A DNA stretch of 64,000 nt from Odiellus spinosus (Eukaryota > Arthropoda > Arachnida > Opiliones > Phalangiidae). Made by a program: the position numbers and the translations under genes. The notes beneath the pieces were generated by a model, which was not told the origin of the DNA, did not search any database, and saw only the letters and a list, made by a program, of their open reading frames with translations. This document shows, in pieces, positions 58,001 through 62,617 of this stretch. Positions within the stretch are counted from its first letter, which is position 1. Each line of letters begins with the position of its first letter. The DNA lies in contig OY987231.1 in the NCBI GenBank assembly GCA_963920705.1, forward strand, positions 5,325,424 to 5,389,423. Reading direction: 5' to 3'.

Positions 58001-60471
58001 AAATCGATAAAAAAGGCTAGTGTGATCGTAGCTTAAATGTACCCCACTTATTGAGCGTGTTAATAGTTGGAAAGCTAAAATCGTTAAAACAGTCCCTAAC
58101 CTGTACAGTCGGTGATTCCTGTACGTTATTTCTCCAAGTTCTTTTGGTCATAAAGTATTAATATTGTTTTCGCGACATCTAATGTTGTTTTATAATACCG
58201 CAATTAGGGTGAAAGAGGCGAAATTGGTAAAAAGGGTGAAAAGGGCGAACCGGGACTTCCAGTGAGTATAAATCGATCAATTTTTACACAACCTTCCGGT
58301 TTTATTAAATTTTTCCGACTAAATTTGATAAAACCAATATTTTTAGGGAACTGACGGAATACCAGGATTACCGGTAACTTAACCCAAATAGCTCGTAAAA
58401 CTCTTTTAAAAAATGTATACTTGTTTTTATTCGGTGCAGTTTAGCTCAATTAAGTTTTGGTTTCTTTACTGTCGCTTAAAAGCTCTTTCTTCTGATGTCT
58501 TTCGCTTTGGCACGCAGCCGTTGCATGTACCGCTCATTAGGCGCATATTTATTTAATTTTTCGGTTTTTTCGTTCTGCTTTATTCCGCGAACGATTACAG
58601 TTTCTTTTGCCTTATTTCAGGGTCCTAGAGGTGACAAAGGAGATCTTGGGCCACTCGTACGTTTAGATTTCAATTCAATCTAATAATTTCGCCAGACAAT
58701 TTTTTTTTTATTATTACTAGCCCGTAGATAATCACGGGTTTTCCTGAAATTTCCAGAATTAATTTCCCAGAATTTTCTAGACTTTTCTTGAACCTTCCTG
58801 AATTTTCTTGAACTTTCAAGCATTTTCAGAATTTTCTAGACTTTTCTAGTACTTTCCAGAATTTTCTAAACCTCTTACAGACTTTTCTGGAACCTACTAG
58901 AATCTTCTAGATCATTCTGTAAAATGTTACGGACGTACGCACTTACGGACATTGTAAATTAAGGGTTTGATTAAAAGTTAGGCTGTCCAATGAAAGATCG
59001 TCAGAAAGCGAAGTACACACATGTAGTAGAAAACATTAGCAGAATATAAAAACAAATATTGCATAATCATTATATTCTAATCAAAAATTACCGCCGTACT
59101 ACGTCGTCACGACGGTAGCGTGGGTATTATTACGTTCTGGCATAAGTGATACGGTCTTTTTCGTGGAAGTACCAAGTCCACAAAGTTAAGTCTATCGTAT
59201 TAAATTAATCAAACTACGTCGTAAATCGGAAAAAAAAAACATAAACGAGAATCAACTGTAGGCGCTGCTATAGCCACACGCCCATAATGCCAAGACGTAG
59301 GCAAAGTTTTATTTCTATTGACACATCTTGAATCTTTTTAACGATCTTTCCGCAAATGTTACTCAATTTTCATTTAAAGTTCATGAAGATCCGTGACACC
59401 CTCATTTAAAATTATTTTAATTAAAAGTTTAAATATTTTTAACCGCAATTTGGAAATTATTTTCAAAGTTTTGCGAAACAAAAAGACTAGAAAAATTTTG
59501 ATTCTGTTTATTAGTGGTTAGGTTTTAAATTTGTATTTGTCGAAAGATGTCATATAATTATTCGATATACGGCAGGCGATCAAAAAAGGGATTGTTTATA
59601 GATGCTTTTTTTTATCCGTTTTAAGCTGTAGTTATTAATGATTGTATTTGATATGTTTGTTCTTAGGGACCTCGAGGAAAACGTGGAAAGAAAGGAGAAA
59701 AGGGAGATAAAGGAGATCAGGTAAATTTTTGGCATCGTTCAACGCTTATACTTAAATATAATTATTGTCGTAATATTCAGGGAGTACCGGGCCTCGACGC
59801 GCCCTGCCCACTTGGATTAGACGGTTTACCTTTACCAGGATGCGGATGGAAACCGCCAAATGTCGTAAGTTTGTTTTCAATTTTACGACAATGATTCCGT
59901 TATAAAACGCGTTGGAATTACACGAAAACACTCCGTAATTACTGACCCAGTTACGTTATTGTATCGGGAGTATATAGAGTTCGACATTGTAAATAGATTA
60001 TCCGCTAAATCTGACGATTTTAACGAGTGAAATCTTACAAAATCAGCCATCGGGTCGGATTTAAGGTTGTTAAAGGGGCTATCTACGATTTTTAAATCCC
60101 CATTAAAGCCGCCTTCTTTTATAGCTTAGCAAACGACGTTGACCATATTAACTAGTACAGTCAAAGCAAGGCAGTGTGCGTAAGAGAAGAGCATTTAACG
60201 GGAAAATTTCAAAGCTGATGGGGCCTTTAAGGGCACATAAACCTATACCTTTAACTTCATCCGACTAGTAGGTGGTGCGCTAAGCGAACTTTAACCAGGG
60301 AGGAACCCTGAGCTAGAGTTATACCGTTTTTTATTTTATTTTAGTTTATTTGTTTGTCATTTCTTTTTAATTTAATTAATCCCGATAAATGTAATATACA
60401 ATATAGTGAATCTTATTTACTATTTGTAGGGTCCACTACCTCCAGTTCCTCCGACAACTTTGGACCCTTAA
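13298..60471 (+). CDS. Membrane-associated (MACIT, type XIII/XXIII/XXV-like) collagen gene, N-terminal exon(s) missing
   Basis: The gene encodes a triple-helical Gly-X-Y protein. By family knowledge it would be a type II membrane protein of the cell surface whose ectodomain can be shed by furin-type proteases and acts in matrix adhesion and neuromuscular or neural development. About 28 exons on the + strand have GT-AG borders, whole-codon (phase 0) junctions and lengths that are often multiples of 9. Domains in order: a short COL1 (exons 13298-18593); a non-collagenous linker of roughly 50 residues (21664-28297); COL2 (33016-41144); an LTTTLDG..TGFIE interruption; COL3 (to 50287); a small interruption near MMGPPG; then a last collagenous stretch and a two-Cys tail ending in a Pro-rich peptide. 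About 569 residues are visible; vertebrate MACITs are about 540-720. The family call rests on the APCPLG/GLPLPGC tail and the [17 protein letters not shown] linker. The cytoplasmic and transmembrane exon was not found. The host strand carries no other gene in these introns. Confidence 0.88.
13360..14246. other. Intron with family B MITE
   Basis: 887-bp intron. A complete family B copy occupies 13611-14018, between TTAA at 13607-13610 and 14019-14022. Confidence 0.8.
14247..14282 (+). CDS. Collagen exon (COL1)
   Basis: Acceptor ttttcag, donor gtaagt, 36 nt, phase 0-0. Reads [12 protein letters not shown], four perfect triplets. Confidence 0.9.
14429..14464 (+). CDS. Collagen exon (COL1)
   Basis: Acceptor ttctaaag, donor gtaagt, 36 nt, phase 0-0. 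Reads [12 protein letters not shown]. The short 146-bp intron before it is the smallest in this part of the gene. Confidence 0.9.
14465..18566. other. Intron with two family D repeats
   Basis: Diverged copies at about 15088-15650 and 17271-17795 share aacaagatggtgg, taattaagcgga and gatttttccttcag. A tRNA-like T-arm lies at about 16026-16047. No exon is seen. Confidence 0.6.
18567..18593 (+). CDS. Collagen exon (COL1)
   Basis: Acceptor tttttacag, donor gtaagt, 27 nt, phase 0-0. Reads GEKGERGDK, three charged triplets typical of collagen trimer stabilisation. Confidence 0.88.
18917..19377. repeat. Family C MITE (TTAA target), right end altered
   Basis: Starts TTAA|AGGGAAACTTGGAGC at 18913. 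It is a long near-palindrome around a hairpin centre, with cgtttttggtgtttaaatt on one arm and its complement on the other. The far terminus is replaced. Confidence 0.7.
19513..19603. repeat. Short hairpin element
   Basis: gttgccaggagcttgtgagt is matched by the inverted actcacaagtggctggcaac about 50 bp away. Family unknown. Confidence 0.6.
20200..20963. repeat. Large inverted-repeat element split by a MITE
   Basis: Arms of roughly 230 bp (about 20212-20438 and 20727-20955) share catatccgtta, gattatcaat, taaaccatctaaatag and gaaatctttta in inverse order. The loop holds the 20439-20719 MITE. Confidence 0.7.
20439..20719. mobile_element. CA...TG MITE family K, copy 1, 7-bp duplication
   Basis: 281 bp. 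Inverted ends start CAAGGAGGATTAG and continue to AAATGTGGGG. CCCAACC flanks it at 20432-20438 and 20720-20726. An opposite-orientation twin of the same length lies at 61662-61942. The interiors differ at about one position, so this is young. Confidence 0.9.
21664..21699 (+). CDS. Collagen exon, COL1 to NC2 transition
   Basis: Acceptor tatcacag, donor gtaaac, 36 nt, phase 0-0. Reads [12 protein letters not shown]: one or two triplets, then the Gly periodicity stops. It starts the non-collagenous linker. Confidence 0.8.
21953..22021 (+). CDS. Non-collagenous linker exon (NC2), part 1
   Basis: Acceptor gttttcag, donor gtaaag, 69 nt, phase 0-0. The 23 residues begin [12 protein letters not shown] and end GYAEVIAIK, with no Gly-X-Y register. 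It has the same phase and Gly start as the helix exons, so it fits the same transcript. Confidence 0.78.
22188..22372. repeat. Family F MITE
   Basis: Ends aaagctacgttcacact and agtgtgaacacggcg are inverted. The inner part matches the 7133 copy. Confidence 0.7.
23987..24360 (+). repeat. Tandem duplication, about 182-bp unit, two copies
   Basis: Copies 23987-24168 and 24169-24360 both begin cccgtttccttgaatgtgaa and contain ggatctaaggcag and tacttggacataat-like text. They are clearly diverged. Confidence 0.85.
25060..25395. mobile_element. CA...TG MITE family G, 7-bp duplication
   Basis: 336 bp. Inverted ends of about 40 bp start CAGAAGCCGATGAAACCCTC. ATGATAT flanks it at 25053-25059 and 25396-25402. 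The ORFs read on both strands here are products of the inverted ends, not genes. Confidence 0.88.
25801..26226. repeat. Family C MITE, complete
   Basis: Flanked by TTAA (25798-25801 and 26227-26230). It is a near-perfect palindrome. The centre pairs attaaaagaataggcc with ggcctattcttttaat around a short loop. Confidence 0.85.
26841..27261. repeat. Family B MITE
   Basis: Starts AGGGAGAATGCAACCTAA, ends ...ATCCCT with TTAA at 27262. The left target copy has drifted to TTAT. Confidence 0.75.
27440..27805. repeat. Family B MITE
   Basis: TTAA at 27436-27439 and 27806-27809. The right terminus is worn. An unrelated small hairpin follows at once (27808-27870). Confidence 0.7.
28244..28297 (+). CDS. 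Non-collagenous linker exon (NC2), part 2
   Basis: Acceptor gctcag, donor gtaagt, 54 nt, phase 0-0. Reads [18 protein letters not shown]. It is isolated between introns of 6.2 and 4.7 kb. Support is the clean splice sites, matching phase and position before the next Gly-X-Y exon. Confidence 0.7.
29621..29945. repeat. Family C MITE, truncated
   Basis: Left end TTAA|AGAGAAACTTGGAGC, central hairpin present, right terminus missing. Confidence 0.7.
32335..32733. mobile_element. hAT-like MITE inside a family F copy
   Basis: Inverted ends CAGGGTTCGTAC / GTACGAACCCTG and repeated aaaagtcagggaaatt inside. The CAGGGTTCGTAC start is common in hAT MITEs. The target duplication is no longer clear. Related text lies at about 63352-63640. 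Confidence 0.65.
33016..33114 (+). CDS. Collagen exon (COL2 start)
   Basis: Acceptor atcgcgtag, donor gtttgt (weak), 99 nt = 11 triplets, phase 0-0. It begins [16 protein letters not shown] and ends GLPGEP. The antisense strand also stays open because of Gly/Pro codon symmetry. Confidence 0.92.
33115..34861. other. Intron with small hairpin and family J repeat
   Basis: An inverted element lies at about 33282-33414 (acccacttttgatgaggcgt / acgcctcgtctgaagagggt). A family J repeat lies at 34012-34446. Confidence 0.6.
34012..34446 (+). repeat. Family J repeat, copy 1
   Basis: Closely matches 51510-51904 in the same direction, with shared blocks such as tgattggtatgtg and ctagaaagaatatactgggc. 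Ends cttcaagttta / taaacttgaag are inverted. Confidence 0.8.
34862..34906 (+). CDS. Collagen exon (COL2)
   Basis: Acceptor tcgtctag, donor gtaagt, 45 nt, phase 0-0. Reads [15 protein letters not shown], five triplets. Confidence 0.92.
34991..35026 (+). CDS. Collagen exon (COL2)
   Basis: Acceptor tatttctag, donor gtaaaa, 36 nt, phase 0-0. Reads [12 protein letters not shown]. The intron before it is only 84 bp. Confidence 0.9.
35132..36056 (+). repeat. Family A MITE, between TTAA sites, with insert
   Basis: Ends ATTGAGGCTGTCA / GTGACAGCCTCACT between TTAA at 35128-35131 and 36057-36060. It is interrupted by the foldback element at 35197-35592. Confidence 0.75.
35197..35592. mobile_element. 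Foldback element with (TTAGG)n core
   Basis: Inverted ends built from repeats of CCCATTCGACCGAA. An inner tract of five TTAGG units sits at about 35461-35486. It is flanked by about 15 bp (attaaaacg..atat) present on both sides and once in empty family A copies. Superfamily unknown. Confidence 0.7.
36082..36385. mobile_element. CA...TG MITE, 7-bp duplication
   Basis: 304 bp. Inverted ends of about 35 bp start CAAGAATCCATTCAGGTTCC. GTATAAG flanks it at 36075-36081 and 36386-36392. A second inverted pair (ccatcctcccaaactt / aagtttgggaggatgg) lies inside. Confidence 0.9.
37434..37850. repeat. Family C MITE, right terminus altered
   Basis: Left TTAA|AAGGGAAACTAG. The right arm runs to gctgttccattttt and then stops short of the usual end. 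Confidence 0.65.
37996..38403. mobile_element. hAT-type MITE, family L, 8-bp duplication
   Basis: Starts CAGAAATCTTATAACGC and ends GCATTGTAAGATCTTTG. ATCGCTAG flanks it at 37988-37995 and 38404-38411. An 8-bp duplication and a CAG start fit hAT. Confidence 0.8.
38687..38776 (+). CDS. Collagen exon (COL2)
   Basis: Acceptor gttttcag, donor gtgaga, 90 nt = 10 triplets, phase 0-0. It begins [13 protein letters not shown] and ends GSQGTP, with no break in the repeat. Confidence 0.9.
38777..39678. other. Intron holding two opposed family E elements
   Basis: Copies at about 38968-39217 and 39223-39522 lie head to head, a few bases apart, in opposite orientation. Confidence 0.7.
39679..39768 (+). 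CDS. Collagen exon (COL2)
   Basis: Acceptor tctcatag, donor gtaagt, 90 nt = 10 triplets, phase 0-0. It begins [16 protein letters not shown] and ends GLPGLG. Confidence 0.92.
39769..42603. other. Two introns without recognisable elements
   Basis: Spans the introns on either side of exon 41115-41246. A C-run lies near 40672-40682. No repeat family or extra exon is seen. Confidence 0.5.
41115..41246 (+). CDS. Collagen exon with conserved-type interruption
   Basis: Acceptor cgtaacag, donor gtaagc, 132 nt, phase 0-0. It reads [10 protein letters not shown], then the 16 non-collagenous residues [16 protein letters not shown], then [18 protein letters not shown]. An [21 protein letters not shown] type linker is known in MACIT collagens. 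This exon and the Cys tail are the two main reasons for the family call. Confidence 0.92.
42604..42684 (+). CDS. Collagen exon (COL3, basic end)
   Basis: Acceptor gctacag, donor gtaacc, 81 nt = 9 triplets, phase 0-0. It begins [13 protein letters not shown] and ends GERGRRGKR. The RRGKR end fits a furin-type site, but it lies inside the helix, so cleavage is doubtful. Confidence 0.92.
43110..43452. repeat. Family B MITE, intact ends
   Basis: TTAA|AGGGTGAATGCAACC at 43106 and GGTTGCATTCTCCCT|TTAA to 43456. Confidence 0.8.
44282..44699 (+). repeat. Family A MITE
   Basis: Shares gattaagtacttatatgaaaaa, gcgacaatcaactgcag and tgatagcctcat with the other copies. TTAA at the right end. Confidence 0.65.
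45290..45516. repeat. Family C MITE, internal deletion
   Basis: The left arm is kept. The right terminus aagtttccct|TTAA is joined directly after a lost hairpin half. Confidence 0.65.
47383..47517 (+). CDS. Collagen exon (COL3) with one Gly-to-Ala break
   Basis: Acceptor cttgaacag, donor gtaaat, 135 nt = 15 triplets, phase 0-0. It begins [16 protein letters not shown]: the fourth triplet is APR, so one Gly is replaced by Ala (gca). The remainder is perfect, rich in GEK/GDK, ending GFLGAQ. Confidence 0.92.
47518..48788. other. Intron with an E-like element and family D
   Basis: An inverted element at about 47625-48016 (aagcctcgttcatacttg / gaacgaggctt) and family D at about 48102-48437 (agagagactgatgg ... 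ccttcagtatccct). Confidence 0.6.
48789..48860 (+). CDS. Collagen exon (COL3)
   Basis: Acceptor tattttag, donor gtaagt, 72 nt = 8 triplets, phase 0-0. It begins [13 protein letters not shown] and ends GPPGLP. Confidence 0.92.
48861..49939. other. Intron with (AG)n and family D
   Basis: The AG microsatellite is at about 49060-49093. A diverged family D copy lies at about 49300-49625. Confidence 0.65.
49940..50029 (+). CDS. Collagen exon (COL3)
   Basis: Acceptor tttatacag, donor gtacgt, 90 nt = 10 triplets, phase 0-0. It begins [16 protein letters not shown] and ends GLPGPP. Confidence 0.92.
50243..50287 (+). CDS. Collagen exon (COL3 end)
   Basis: Acceptor actttttag, donor gtaaac, 45 nt, phase 0-0. 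Reads [15 protein letters not shown]. It is followed by a 2.2-kb gap before the next sure exon, in which a small linker exon may lie. Confidence 0.9.
51140..51324 (+). other. Possible small linker exon(s), borders unresolved
   Basis: Two exon-like blocks lie here. 51140-51163 has acceptor aattggag and a strong donor gtaagt, is 24 nt, phase 0-0, and reads TPVRYLKQ. 51301 onward has acceptor acttcaag and either a weak donor after 51324 (VTRFGAST, phase 0) or a better donor after 51338 that keeps frame only if the exon starts at 51309 ([10 protein letters not shown]). Any of these would form a short non-collagenous break before MMGPPG. None is proven. Confidence 0.3.
51510..51904 (+). repeat. 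Family J repeat, copy 2
   Basis: Matches 34012-34446 nearly throughout, with a deletion of the aatccaaaact block near its start. Confidence 0.8.
52481..52513 (+). CDS. Collagen exon, helix restart
   Basis: Acceptor ttgtcag, donor gtaagt, 33 nt, phase 0-0. Reads [11 protein letters not shown]. It begins with two Met instead of Gly, so the repeat is interrupted exactly at this junction. Its first codon is ATG, but no sign of a promoter was seen. Confidence 0.85.
52593..52664 (+). CDS. Collagen exon
   Basis: Acceptor ttataaag, donor gtacgt, 72 nt = 8 triplets, phase 0-0. It begins [16 protein letters not shown] and ends GQKGEI. The intron before it is 79 bp. Confidence 0.92.
53044..53088 (+). 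CDS. Collagen exon, last shared exon before the alternative end
   Basis: Acceptor atttcag, donor gtaaga, 45 nt, phase 0-0. Reads [15 protein letters not shown]. It could join in frame either to 53202 (short isoform) or to 56179 (long isoform). Confidence 0.9.
53202..53287 (+). CDS. Candidate alternative terminal collagen exon
   Basis: Acceptor gtaaattag, then [18 protein letters not shown], followed by a short non-helical tail [10 protein letters not shown] and TGA at 53285-53287. No usable donor is seen between the helix part and the stop. Skipping it (53088 to 56179) keeps the frame, so it is best read as a mutually exclusive 3' end giving a shorter protein without the Cys-containing tail. 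It could also be a decayed internal exon. Confidence 0.65.
53288..53930 (+). other. Possible 3' UTR of the short isoform
   Basis: AT-rich sequence after the TGA. It has a strong stem-loop at 53404-53467 and no AATAAA; only weak variants AATATA/TATAAA occur near 53915-53921. If 53202-53287 is a terminal exon, this is its trailer. Confidence 0.3.
53931..56178. other. Intron of the long isoform, AT-rich
   Basis: C-run at 53951-53962. A block at about 54585-54650 (cggccgct..gtgtctcgaat) recurs at about 12900. No exon is seen. Confidence 0.5.
56179..56205 (+). CDS. Collagen exon (C-terminal helix)
   Basis: Acceptor ctctttag, donor gtaatt, 27 nt, phase 0-0. Reads GPPGLDGMK. Confidence 0.85.
56206..58207. 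other. 2-kb intron with two repeat elements
   Basis: A complex inverted repeat at about 56302-56817 (gtagggaga ... tctccctac) holds two related inner copies around cttgygyrgtaag / caagatgga. Family E lies at about 57738-58037. Confidence 0.6.
58208..58261 (+). CDS. Collagen exon (C-terminal helix)
   Basis: Acceptor gcaattag, donor gtgagt, 54 nt, phase 0-0. Reads [18 protein letters not shown], six triplets. Confidence 0.92.
58347..58373 (+). CDS. Collagen exon (C-terminal helix)
   Basis: Acceptor atttttag, donor gtaact, 27 nt, phase 0-0. Reads GTDGIPGLP, after an 85-bp intron. Confidence 0.88.
58621..58656 (+). CDS. Collagen exon (C-terminal helix)
   Basis: Acceptor tatttcag, donor gtacgt, 36 nt, phase 0-0. 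Reads [12 protein letters not shown]. Confidence 0.9.
58741..58925 (+). repeat. 10-bp-period TTC/GAA array, heat-shock-element-like
   Basis: TTCnnGAA alternation is perfect at 58741-58758 (four blocks) and at 58785-58817 (seven blocks), then decays. It matches the HSF consensus of alternating nTTCn/nGAAn. It lies in an intron 85 bp after a collagen exon. Confidence 0.7.
58926..59666. other. Intron remainder with family A fragment
   Basis: About 59205-59405 matches the right half of family A (gagaatcaactgtaggc ... gtgacaccctcattt). Nothing else is seen. Confidence 0.55.
59667..59720 (+). CDS. Collagen exon, last full helix exon
   Basis: Acceptor gttcttag, donor gtaaat, 54 nt, phase 0-0. Reads [18 protein letters not shown], a strongly basic to acidic run. 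Confidence 0.92.
59781..59864 (+). CDS. C-terminal MACIT signature exon (NC4) with two Cys
   Basis: Acceptor atattcag, donor gtaagt, 84 nt, phase 0-0. It reads [12 protein letters not shown], then [16 protein letters not shown]. The LDAPCPLG...DGLP..GC pattern, with one Cys in each half, is the hallmark of the short C-terminal domain of MACIT collagens. Reading past the donor would reach a stop after about nine residues. Confidence 0.93.
59865..60429. other. Last intron, nothing recognised
   Basis: 565 bp, AT-rich, with no repeat family or exon seen. Confidence 0.6.
60430..60471 (+). CDS. Terminal coding exon, Pro-rich tail
   Basis: Acceptor atttgtag, phase 0, 42 nt. It reads [13 protein letters not shown] followed by TAA. 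The tail extends past the usual MACIT Cys domain and has no helix register. Confidence 0.82.
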   Translation, partial: GPLPPVPPTTLDP

Positions 60472-60896
60472 CTTCGGCGTAACCAATTAAGAACCAGGAC
60501 TCTTAAAAATGGATGGTATTTTCACTGCCAAAAGGTTCGTAACTCCAAAAACCTTTTTTTTTTTTTTTTAATTAAAATGAAAAATTAATACATAACAATT
60601 TGAAATTTGGCAACCAATTGCTCCAGTTTGCACCACGTCCCTAAAATCACTGATAAGAATATTTAATTATTTTAAAATTCCGCTTAAATTAAGAGATTTT
60701 TAATGAGCCATTCTAAAACCCGAGTGTGTCTCATTATTGCGTCTTTTTCGTCATATCGAGTTTAGTAAAGAGATAGGTTAAGCAGATCTCTGCCAAGCCA
60801 CATGATCATATGATCCTAATTTTTTCAAAATTTATCCCTTAATTCCTACTTTTGTCAAATGAAATTCAAATGAATACAGTTGTAAAGGGGAATAAA
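60472..60896 (+). terminator. 3' UTR and poly(A) signal of the collagen gene
   Basis: The first AATAAA after the stop is at 60891-60896, about 420 nt downstream. An ATTAAA variant lies just after the T-run near 60570. No coding signal follows. Confidence 0.5.
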
Positions 60897-61391
60897 AAAT
60901 TCTGCTGGCTTCGGTTTATTGTTTGCGAACGCGCTGAAAGTTTCTACTCCAACTTATTGTAACCCTACTATACCGCGTTGTGCCCATGGTCGTGACGAGT
61001 GGCAATTCTAAATGGGTCTCCTTGAAGTCCATACTTTTCTAATTCGTGGTTAGAAAATCTAATATATCAACCTAGGAAGATTAAGGGGATCTTCTTAGAT
61101 TCAACCATGGGCAAAGTAACGTGATACCAGGACATGACTTTTCTAAAAAATCTTCCAACTATCTGTAACACTCGTCTACTATCGCCCCTTTTGAAAAAAG
61201 CACGAAATTCGGAATACGTCATTTAAGGTACAAATATAAAGGTCACGTGATATTTTTTATAATTTTTAAACCTTCGTCTGCTGGTCCTGGTTTCTCAATT
61301 TTTGTACCCAATTTTTTCCCTCCCCCTATCATTTCACCCCCCCCCCCTAAAATCATCACGAGCGTCGCACGTTACAACTAGTGCCTGTCTG

Positions 61392-61629
61392 CAGGGACGG
61401 AAATAAGGAATTTTTCTTATTGGACAAATGTCCAGTAACCCCCCTTAAAAATTCAAAAGTTATCGGACATTTAACAAAATTACCGGACAATGCTACATTT
61501 CTTGTATTGAAAAGAACTTTTTTTTATCGGACATTTGTCCAGTGACCCCCTCTTAAAAATAAAAAGTTATCGGACATTTGGAAAATTTATCGGACAATGA
61601 CCAGTGACTTGTGCTTATTTCCGTCCCTG
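61392..61629. mobile_element. hAT-type MITE M1, 8-bp duplication
   Basis: 238 bp. Ends CAGGGACGGAAATAAG / CTTATTTCCGTCCCTG. CCTGTCTG flanks it at 61384-61391 and 61630-61637. The inner text ggacatttgtccagtgaccccc repeats within it. Confidence 0.9.
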
Positions 61630-61661
61630 CCTGTCTGGGTTTGTACGTACGAAGGTGCGGC

Positions 61662-61942
61662 CAAGGAGGATCAGAAAAGGAGAGGAAATGTGGGGACGGC
61701 GCGGTTCCTACTGCGTCGGCCTAAACTCCCACTCTGGGAGAACGGGGGTAGAGACGTTTCGTGGTAAAATGTTGTCGCGTGGGTAAAACGAATCCTTTAT
61801 GAGACGCGCTAGCTAGCGACCACGTGACAACAGTTTACCTCGAGAATTTCCTATCCCCCCTTTCCACCCGAGTGGGAGGTTGGCTCTTCTCTCTCTAACT
61901 CAACGCAGCCCCACATTTCCTCTCCTTCTCTGATCCTCCTTG
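61662..61942. mobile_element. CA...TG MITE family K, copy 2, 7-bp duplication
   Basis: 281 bp, inverted relative to 20439-20719, with about six differences, mostly in the end repeats. GTGCGGC flanks it at 61655-61661 and 61943-61949. Confidence 0.92.
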
Positions 61943-61990
61943 GTGCGGCTGTTATGTCCTGGTATCACGTTACTTAGCCCATGATTCAAC

Positions 61991-62610
61991 CATGGATATA
62001 TAAAGAACTAACGTTCATGGATATTGCACTCGTACCTTCTGTAAGGCATTTTCAGCAGATCGCGAGTTCGGATAATATCGTCCGCTAGCGACGGCGGAAG
62101 TGGGGCTCTTTTTGGGAAATTTTTGCGAAACGGATTTCCTGTTTACAAATTGTCGTCTGCACGTTCTGCAGTTTTTCATTTTCAAATGTGACGTAATGGT
62201 ACACTTCCTGTCTAACGACAAACATCGTTACTAGATGGCGCCAGTGAACATGGCTCATTCTGTTCCAGGCTGGGAAATAAGGATAATTTTTAAACTGGAC
62301 TTATGGCCAGTAGAGCCCAAGCGGTTTAATTAAAAAACTGGACATTGGCCAGTTACAATTTTCACGAGCTTGACAATCTGAAATTATGACGTAGGACTAT
62401 GAAGTAGGCTAAGAAACAGAACTAAATTTTGGAATTAATTAACTGGCCATGTGGCCAGTAGACCCCCAAGCATTTAATTTTTAAACTGGCCCAGCTAATT
62501 TTTAAACTGGACTTTTGTCCAGTAAAACCGCCTTATTTCCCAGCCTGTTCTGTTCACGCGTTTTTCTCGGAGTGCAATATCCATGAACGTTAGTTCTTTA
62601 TACATCCATG
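61991..62610. mobile_element. CA...TG MITE O2, 7-bp duplication, invaded
   Basis: Inverted ends of about 41 bp start CATGGAT and contain TATAAAGAACTAACGTTCAT, with one mismatch. ATTCAAC flanks it at 61984-61990 and 62611-62617; the left copy is shared with O1. It holds a hAT MITE (62266-62547). Confidence 0.9.
62266..62547. mobile_element. hAT-type MITE M2, 8-bp duplication
   Basis: 282 bp. Ends CAGGCTGGGAAATAAGG / CCTTATTTCCCAGCCTG. TTCTGTTC flanks it at 62258-62265 and 62548-62555. It is related to M1 by the gg(g/a)aataagg ends and the tggac..tggccagt repeats. Confidence 0.9.
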
Positions 62611-62617
62611 ATTCAAC

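Larger units (their letters stand above)
61106..61983. mobile_element. CA...TG MITE O1, 7-bp duplication, twice invaded
   Basis: Inverted ends of 33 bp start CATGGGC and contain AAGTAACGTGATACCAGGAC, with two mismatches. ATTCAAC flanks it at 61099-61105 and 61984-61990. It holds a hAT MITE (61392-61629) and family K copy 2 (61662-61942). Without these and their duplications it is about 344 bp. Confidence 0.88.

Noticed and set aside
61604-61786. 60-codon frame, and 62015-62221 on the minus strand
   Set aside because: They lie in MITEs K copy 2 and O2 respectively.
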